Assembly (NCBI GenBank): GCA_035416745.1
Contig: DAOLNV010000035.1
Span: 40,865 to 52,957, forward strand
DNA length: 12,093 nucleotides
Source of the DNA: Candidatus Hydrogenedentota bacterium
GTDB taxonomy: Bacteria; Hydrogenedentota; Hydrogenedentia; Hydrogenedentales; SLHB01
Direction: 5' to 3'
The notes beneath the pieces are model-generated. The model was not told the DNA's origin. It saw only the letters and a program-made list of their open reading frames with translations, and did no database searches. The position numbers and the translations under genes were made by a program. This document shows, piece by piece, positions 7,246-12,093 of this stretch. Within the stretch, counting starts at the first letter, position 1, and every line of letters starts with the position of its first letter.

Positions 7246-8640
7246 TCAGGGCAGTTCCACGCGCAGATGCATGCTCTTGAGGCGCGTGAGACCCAGCAGG
7301 CCGTACCGCGACAGCGTCGCGCCGCGGCCCGTATCCTTCACGCCGCACCACGGCAGCGCCGGATCCAGATAGTCGCACCGGTTCATGTAGAACGTGCCCG
7401 TCTCGATCTGTTCGCCGATCCGGATCGCGCGCGCCTCGTCGGTCGTCCAGATCGACGCCGTAAGGCCGTATGCGCTGTCGTTCATCAAACGCACCGCCTC
7501 TTCATCCCCGCTTACCGGCAGAATGCCGATCACGGTTCCGAAGCTTTCCTCCTGGATCAGCGACGAGTCCTGGGGCGCCTCGGCTACTACCGCCGGTGCG
7601 TAGAACCAGCCTCCGGACGGCTTCTCGAAATCCTCGGGCGAGACCACCAGGCGGCCGCCTGCGGCTACCGCGGCCTTCACCTGTCCGTCGAGAAACGCCG
7701 GCACCGCGCGCGCAGCCAGCGGGCCAATGGTCGTTCTGGCATCCATGGGATCGCCCAGAACGTATTCGCGCGTTTTCGCGGCATAGGCCTCCACAAAGTC
7801 GTCGTATATCGCCCGTTCCACGTAGATACGCTCGATCGCGCAGCAGGACTGCCCTGCGTTGTAGAACGCCCCGTCCACGCAGTTGTCCACGCTGAATTCG
7901 AAGGGGGCGTCCGCGCACACGTACGCGGGGTCTTTTCCGCCCAGTTCGAGCCCCACTTCGATAAACCGGCCGGCCGCGCTCCGGTTGACCTCATGGCCGC
8001 CCTTCACGGACCCCGTGAACCCCACGTGGTCGACGCCGGGGTGCTGAATAATGGCCTCCGTTACCGCGTGATCGGCCACGACGGCCTGCACGAGCCCGTC
8101 CGGGGCCCCCGCTTCCTTGAAGGCATCTTCGAACGCCTGGGCGCACAGCGGCGTCTTGCTCGAATGCTTTATCAGCACCGCATTGCCCGCGAGCACGGCC
8201 GGCACCACTACGTTCACCGCTATCAGCAGCGGGTAATTCCACGCCGCAACGTCGAAAACCACGCCCAGGGGTTCATGACGTATATACCGCTTGAACTTGG
8301 GCTTGTCCGGCAGCCATTCGTCGCGCAACGTTTCTTCTGCGATCGACGTCATGTAGGCGGCCCGCTCGATGAGTCCGCCGACCTCGTTGCGGGCCTGTTG
8401 GAGGGGTTTCCCCATCTGCGTTGTGATGTCAGACGCGACCTTCTCGCGCATCTTCTCGAACGCCTTGACAAAGGCTTCGCACAAGGCCCTTCGTTCGGCA
8501 AACGACGAGCCTCGCCACCCGCAGTAGGCTTGACGCGCGCGCCTCACCACGCCGTCCACTTCTTTTGGCTGCAATAGCGGCAGCGTGAAGGCAATTTCTT
8601 CCGTGTACGGATTCGTGACGGTCAGTTCTTTCTTGCTCAT
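7246..8640 (-). CDS. NAD(P)+-dependent aldehyde dehydrogenase
   Basis: The 464-residue protein has every landmark of the ALDH superfamily, which oxidises aldehydes to carboxylates through a thiohemiacetal: WNYPLL with Asn135, FTGSV (208-212), the general base Glu232 in LELGGK, the catalytic Cys266 in NAGQSCCAIE, EESFG with Glu365 and Phe367, and a GVKDTGRG C-terminal motif. In the cofactor loop (IKHSSKTP, 157-164) the position usually held by an NAD-selecting Glu is Ser161, which hints at NADP+ use. The usual FGP is FGT here. The closest familiar groups are semialdehyde and broad aliphatic ALDHs; substrate is not determined. ATG 8640 has GAGG 8 bases upstream. It sits 57 bp after the transporter gene on the same strand, probably co-transcribed, and faces the Fe-ADH gene. 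Confidence 0.94.
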   Translation of the reverse strand: MSKKELTVTNPYTEEIAFTLPLLQPKEVDGVVRRARQAYCGWRGSSFAERRALCEAFVKAFEKMREKVASDITTQMGKPLQQARNEVGGLIERAAYMTSIAEETLRDEWLPDKPKFKRYIRHEPLGVVFDVAAWNYPLLIAVNVVVPAVLAGNAVLIKHSSKTPLCAQAFEDAFKEAGAPDGLVQAVVADHAVTEAIIQHPGVDHVGFTGSVKGGHEVNRSAAGRFIEVGLELGGKDPAYVCADAPFEFSVDNCVDGAFYNAGQSCCAIERIYVERAIYDDFVEAYAAKTREYVLGDPMDARTTIGPLAARAVPAFLDGQVKAAVAAGGRLVVSPEDFEKPSGGWFYAPAVVAEAPQDSSLIQEESFGTVIGILPVSGDEEAVRLMNDSAYGLTASIWTTDEARAIRIGEQIETGTFYMNRCDYLDPALPWCGVKDTGRGATLSRYGLLGLTRLKSMHLRVELP

Positions 8641-8697
8641 GGTTGTTTCCTCGCGATATTCGCCTGTTTTCAGCGCAAACCGGTTATCTTCTCGGAG

Positions 8698-10017
8698 TCA
8701 TCCCTCTCGGTCCGCGCCGGCAGCCGCAGTCTCTTTCCTCACCCCGTGATTCCACATCACCGCCATCAGCGCCGCACCTATCACGGAAGCCCCGGCAAAC
8801 AACAGGAACAGTCCATTCCAACCGAAACTGCTGTTCGCCGTATACGCCACAATGAGCGGAGACAACACCTGCCCCGCGCTGCCCATCCCGTTGATGAATC
8901 CCGACGCCATGCCCGCCGCTTTCTCGGAACCAATGTCCATCGCGCCCGCGCCCGTCATCAGGGCGTCCGGACCGTAGGTCATGAATCCGATCAGCGAGAT
9001 CCCGGTAATGTTCACCACCAGCCCCGTCTTCCCCATCAGAGGATACAGCAAGAACGATACCGCAAGCAGGGCCAGCATGACGCACGCCACCGGGAAACGC
9101 CGCGAGCGCATCAGCTTATCCGACACATAACCCGCCGTCACGACGCCGCAGAACCCCGCAATCTCGTAGGCCGTTGATGTGTACCCCGCGTCGCGAACCT
9201 GATAGGCGAGCCCCTCGACAAGATACGTCGGCAGCCAGTAGAGAAATGCATAGCGCGTCAGTTTAAGAAAGAAGTACATGGCGCCGGTGATCCAGAGCGG
9301 CGCTGAGGACAGTACCGCTTTCCACACCGCCACGGTATCTTCCGTGCGCGCCGTCTCCCCCATATCCGTCGTGACGGGCGCTTCGTCGGCGAAGTCTTCA
9401 AACCCCGCGTCGGACGGCCGGTTGCGCGTGAAGACTATGTACGCGAGCGCAATGACCAGCAGCAGCGCGGCGGGCGCGAAAAACCCCCTTCGCCAGGCAA
9501 GCTCCGGCAGAAAAGTCTCATGAGTGGACACATAGGTCGCAAACGCCGTCGCAATCACCCCGCCCACGGAGTAGCAGGTGGCCCACCATGCCATCACCAC
9601 CCCGCGCTCCTTGCGCTGGAACCACGCCGACATGTTCTTGACCGTGCCAGACCAGCCCGTGGACTGCCCGTAGCCGTTCGCCACGTGCAACAACCCGAAG
9701 AATATGAGCGAACTGGCCCCGACCCCCATGGCCACATTCGTCGTGACCGAGACCAGCAGGCCAATCCCCAGAATAAGCCGCGGGCCGAATCGGTCCGACA
9801 GCAGGCCGTTGGCGAACTGCCCGATCATGTAGATCGCGCTGTAGCCCGTTATCATCCAGGCCAGTTCCGGCTTCGTGTAGCCCAAATCGTCCATGAGCAG
9901 GGGCATCACAACGCTCAGATTCTTCCTGCACAGATAAAACCCGGCGTACACAAGCCACGTCAGGAGAAAAATCCGATACCGCCACCAGCGTTGTTCCTGA
10001 CTCATCCCCTCGGTCAT
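8698..10017 (-). CDS. OPA-family MFS transporter (organophosphate:phosphate antiporter type)
   Basis: A 439-residue, about 12-helix inner-membrane carrier. Start ATG 10017 is chosen because AAGGAG lies 5 bases upstream; the frame runs further up but without membrane-protein character. NGYGQSTGWSGTVKNMSAWF (114-133) matches the OPA-family signature between helices 4 and 5. The two arginines that bind phosphate in GlpT have counterparts: Arg31 in YLCRKNLSVVMP and Arg255 in KLTRYAFLYWLPTYL. GLLSDRFGPR is the usual MFS loop 2-3 motif and GYVSDKLMRSRR its copy in the second half. Relatives exchange glycerol-3-phosphate, hexose phosphates or phosphoglycerates for inorganic phosphate, and some handle other anions. 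The gene precedes the aldehyde dehydrogenase, so it probably imports that pathway's precursor. Exact substrate unknown. Confidence 0.92.
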   Translation of the reverse strand: MTEGMSQEQRWWRYRIFLLTWLVYAGFYLCRKNLSVVMPLLMDDLGYTKPELAWMITGYSAIYMIGQFANGLLSDRFGPRLILGIGLLVSVTTNVAMGVGASSLIFFGLLHVANGYGQSTGWSGTVKNMSAWFQRKERGVVMAWWATCYSVGGVIATAFATYVSTHETFLPELAWRRGFFAPAALLLVIALAYIVFTRNRPSDAGFEDFADEAPVTTDMGETARTEDTVAVWKAVLSSAPLWITGAMYFFLKLTRYAFLYWLPTYLVEGLAYQVRDAGYTSTAYEIAGFCGVVTAGYVSDKLMRSRRFPVACVMLALLAVSFLLYPLMGKTGLVVNITGISLIGFMTYGPDALMTGAGAMDIGSEKAAGMASGFINGMGSAGQVLSPLIVAYTANSSFGWNGLFLLFAGASVIGAALMAVMWNHGVRKETAAAGADREG

Positions 10018-10425
10018 GACCGCTCCTTTACGCGCAGAAAGGACGGAAACGCCAGCCAGGAGAATCCCCCCTCCTCCCCAGCCCGACGTCCCCCAGTATA
10101 CGGGTGACCACCGCGGGGTTCTCCCGCTTGTCCTCGTGCCGCTGAGAATAGCAGAGCAACGCCTCCGATTCCATTGAACCACGCGATCCGCCCCAAGCCA
10201 GTCTCAGGCGCACATAGCACAATGACCAGACGCCCCAACCTTGCCCGTGCCGCCCGACGAGGAGCCGGCTTCCCAACCCGCCCGCAAAACCGCCGTGGAG
10301 GGCCATGTTCGAGTCCCTGCCTGCCCCGGGCTCCCTGCGCTGCGCAGGGGTTTTTGTCCTCACCTGTGGAATATGGTAAGGTTCTTGCATTCTAGGAAGG
10401 TTCCACGAAGGGAAAGGACCATGAG
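10018..10425. other. Divergent spacer between the transporter and HAD genes
   Basis: This 408-bp region must hold the promoters of both divergent operons. No frame in it is convincing. It contains an intrinsic terminator on the plus strand (10333-10355) and, just before that, a word like a tRNA T-loop and 3' acceptor strand (10308-10328). No high-scoring -35/-10 pair was found for either direction. Confidence 0.5.
10333..10355 (+). terminator. Intrinsic terminator with no upstream gene
   Basis: CCCTGCG-CTG-CGCAGGG is a perfect 7-bp GC-rich stem with a 3-base loop, followed by G and five T. The T-run fixes the plus orientation. No plus-strand gene precedes it, so it ends an unannotated transcript, acts as an attenuator for the HAD operon that starts 71 bases on, or is left over from a lost gene. 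Confidence 0.65.
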
Positions 10426-11187
10426 ATGACCAAGCGGCCTGTCGAGGCCATCACCTTCGACTTCTGGGATACCATTGTCGTCGATGATTCCGACGAACCG
10501 AAACGCGCCGCGGCGGGGCTTCCCTCGAAATTTCGCGCGCGCCGCGACCTGCTCTTCGAGTTCTTGAACAGGCACGAACCGCTCGACCGCGCCATGACCG
10601 ATCTGGCCTACAACGTGGCTGACGCCGCGTTCAACAAGGTCTGGCACGATCAGCACTTCACCTGGACCATCGGCGAACGCCTCCGCGTCATGCTGAAAGG
10701 CCTGAATCGAACCCTTCCGAACGACGATTTCGCGGAACTCGTGCGCCGTCACGAAGAGATGGAGCTCGAATATCGGCCCGACCCCGTCCCGGGAGTCCAT
10801 GAGGCTATTCGGACCCTCGCCGGAAAGTACAAGCTCGCGATCGTGTCGGACGCCATCGTGAGCCCCGCGCGGTGTCTTCGTGAACTCCTGCGGGGCATAG
10901 GAATTCTGGATTGTTTCAGCGCGTTTGTGTTCTCCGATGAAGCCGGCTGTTCGAAACCCGCACCAGGGGTATTCGTGGCCGCCGCCGAAAAACTCGGCTG
11001 TTCGATCCCCGGCATTGTGCACGTGGGCGATCGCGAGCACAACGACGTGGGCGGGCCTCACGCCGTGGGCGCCCGCGCCGTGCTTCTGACCGCCGCAAAG
11101 GACCGGGGAAGTGAAAGTTCCAAGGCGGATGCCGTGTGCCGGAGTTTTGCCGATTTGCCGACCGTTATCGAAAGCCTCGAACGCTAA
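10426..11187 (+). CDS. HAD-superfamily hydrolase with atypical motif I
   Basis: The 253-residue protein has the HAD order of motifs: nucleophile Asp12 in ITFDFWDTIV, a helical C1-type cap (about 20-120), motif II Ser141 in AIVSDA, motif III Lys177 in CSKPAPGVF, and motif IV GDREHND (201-207). Such enzymes usually cleave phosphate esters, some C-P or C-halogen bonds. Motif I is D-F-W-D-T: the second Asp (+2, the acid/base of phosphatases) is replaced by Trp14, with an Asp at +3 instead. HADs with a hydrophobic +2 residue occur, but the change makes ordinary phosphomonoesterase activity less certain. ATG 10426 has AAAGGA 7 bases upstream. It is followed 22 bp later by the amidotransferase gene, with which it is almost certainly co-transcribed. 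Confidence 0.9.
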   Translation: MTKRPVEAITFDFWDTIVVDDSDEPKRAAAGLPSKFRARRDLLFEFLNRHEPLDRAMTDLAYNVADAAFNKVWHDQHFTWTIGERLRVMLKGLNRTLPNDDFAELVRRHEEMELEYRPDPVPGVHEAIRTLAGKYKLAIVSDAIVSPARCLRELLRGIGILDCFSAFVFSDEAGCSKPAPGVFVAAAEKLGCSIPGIVHVGDREHNDVGGPHAVGARAVLLTAAKDRGSESSKADAVCRSFADLPTVIESLER

Positions 11188-11209
11188 ACACAAGGTGAGG
11201 ATGTGCGCC

Positions 11210-12079
11210 ATGGCCAACAAACCCCGTTTCCTGATACTGGACGGCTACGCAAAGGAATACCGCGACCAATTTGACGAAGTGGGCATGAAACAAGCATGGA
11301 TCCTCTACCGCGACATGCTGCTGAAGTACCTTCCCGAAGCCGAATACGATGTCTGGTTATCGAGCGACGATACGAAAGGCGGCCCTACCGACGCCGAACT
11401 CCCCAACTACGCCGCCATCCTGTGGCCCGGCTGCAACCTGACCTGCTATCACGACAACGAACGGGTCACATGCCAGCTCGACCTTGTCCGCCGCGCCTAC
11501 GCCGCTGGCGTCCCCGGTTTCGGAACCTGCTGGGGCATCCAGATCGCCGTTTATGTCGCGGGTGGCAGTGTTGAACCCCATCCCAAGGGCCGCGAAATGG
11601 GCCTCGCCCGCAACATTCACCTTACCCCCGAGGGGCTGCGCCACCCCTTTTTCGAAGGAAAGCCACCGGTATATTCACACTTCGTCAGCCACGACGACTA
11701 CATCACTCGGCTCCCCGATTGCGCCGTCTGCCTCGCCGGAAACGAATGGAGCCCCGTCCAGGCCGCTGCCGTGAAATACCTCAACGGCGAGTTCTGGGCC
11801 GTCCAGTACCATCCCGAATACGACCTGCACGAAATGGCACGCCTCATCGTCGCCCGCGAGCCGCGTCTCGTCAAGCAAGGCATGTTCCGCGGCCACACCG
11901 ACCTCATGGAATACGTCGACCGCATCGAGGCGCTCGCGGCCGACCCGGCCCGGACCGATCTCCGCTGGCAACTCGGCATCGACGACCACGTCCTGGACGA
12001 CTCCATCCGGCAGTGCGAATTCATCAACTGGCTCGATAAGCTGGTGCTCCCCCGCGTGGGCATGCGGCGCAACACATGA
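11210..12079 (+). CDS. Stand-alone class I glutamine amidotransferase-like protein
   Basis: The 289-residue product has a complete class I GATase triad: Cys107 in the nucleophile elbow GFGTCWGIQIA, His201 and Glu203 in VQYHPEYD. FLILDGYAKEYRDQF at the N-terminus and LWPGCNLTCYHD (71-82) match the GMP-synthase-like stand-alone group, which hydrolyses glutamine for an acceptor or cleaves gamma-glutamyl amides. About 80 residues after the triad (VDRIEALAADPARTDLRW onward) form a helical C-terminal extension beyond the minimal domain. ATG 11210 is preferred: AAGGTGAGG ends 9 bases upstream; ATG 11201 is only bases away from that site. It is paired with the HAD gene. No synthase partner is encoded in the window, so its ammonia acceptor or amide substrate is unknown. 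Confidence 0.9.
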   Translation: MANKPRFLILDGYAKEYRDQFDEVGMKQAWILYRDMLLKYLPEAEYDVWLSSDDTKGGPTDAELPNYAAILWPGCNLTCYHDNERVTCQLDLVRRAYAAGVPGFGTCWGIQIAVYVAGGSVEPHPKGREMGLARNIHLTPEGLRHPFFEGKPPVYSHFVSHDDYITRLPDCAVCLAGNEWSPVQAAAVKYLNGEFWAVQYHPEYDLHEMARLIVAREPRLVKQGMFRGHTDLMEYVDRIEALAADPARTDLRWQLGIDDHVLDDSIRQCEFINWLDKLVLPRVGMRRNT

Positions 12080-12093
12080 CCAGCGGCACTTTT

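Noticed and set aside
7267..8577. Long plus-strand open frame opposite the aldehyde dehydrogenase gene
   Set aside because: The minus strand carries all ALDH catalytic motifs; the antisense translation is Arg/His-rich with no motif.
10230..10332. Complete tRNA ending at the TTCGAGT word
   Set aside because: The bases before the loop do not pair as a T-stem, and no matching acceptor 5' strand or anticodon arm lies at the expected distance.

Overview
The window is a GC-rich bacterial stretch with seven confident protein genes, one likely decayed small gene and one small lipoprotein gene. No rRNA, complete tRNA, CRISPR array or transposase was seen. A Sec-exported protein of an unnamed polysaccharide-lyase-like type, a Tat-dependent lipoprotein and a GxxExxY gene between inverted repeats suggest an environmental, probably uncultivated Gram-negative lineage. 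The Hydrogenedentota / Planctomycetota-Verrucomicrobiota neighbourhood is the best guess, but it is an inference from style and not from a marker gene.

Left part (1-4400). A large secreted protein is encoded on the minus strand (134-2152), with a recognisable sigma70-like promoter upstream. It is divergent from a short plus-strand unit (2371-2851) in which a GxxExxY / PDDEXK_3 gene is enclosed by an 18-bp perfect inverted repeat. The unit looks like a small dispersed or mobile cassette with a degenerate gene. Next on the plus strand is a polytopic DUF418/HGSNAT-like membrane protein with an unusual soluble TPR-like N-terminal segment (3006-4382).

Middle (4383-6081). This is a gene-poor zone. 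It holds one supported gene, a small Tat lipoprotein on the minus strand (4876-5187). Its upstream region contains two compact hairpins, and beyond them lies a possible frameshifted remnant (5356-5657).

Right part (6082-12079). This is a compact metabolic neighbourhood. An iron-type alcohol dehydrogenase (plus) converges, with a 24-bp gap, on an aldehyde dehydrogenase (minus). The aldehyde dehydrogenase lies 57 bp behind an OPA-family major facilitator transporter (minus), probably in one operon. Divergent from the transporter, a HAD-family hydrolase and a stand-alone class I glutamine amidotransferase form a tight plus-strand pair (22-bp gap). A reasonable but unproven reading is uptake of a phosphorylated or other anionic organic compound, phosphorus or side-group removal, and oxidation or reduction of an alcohol/aldehyde/acid series. 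The 400-bp divergent spacer carries an orphan intrinsic terminator next to a tRNA-3'-end-like word.
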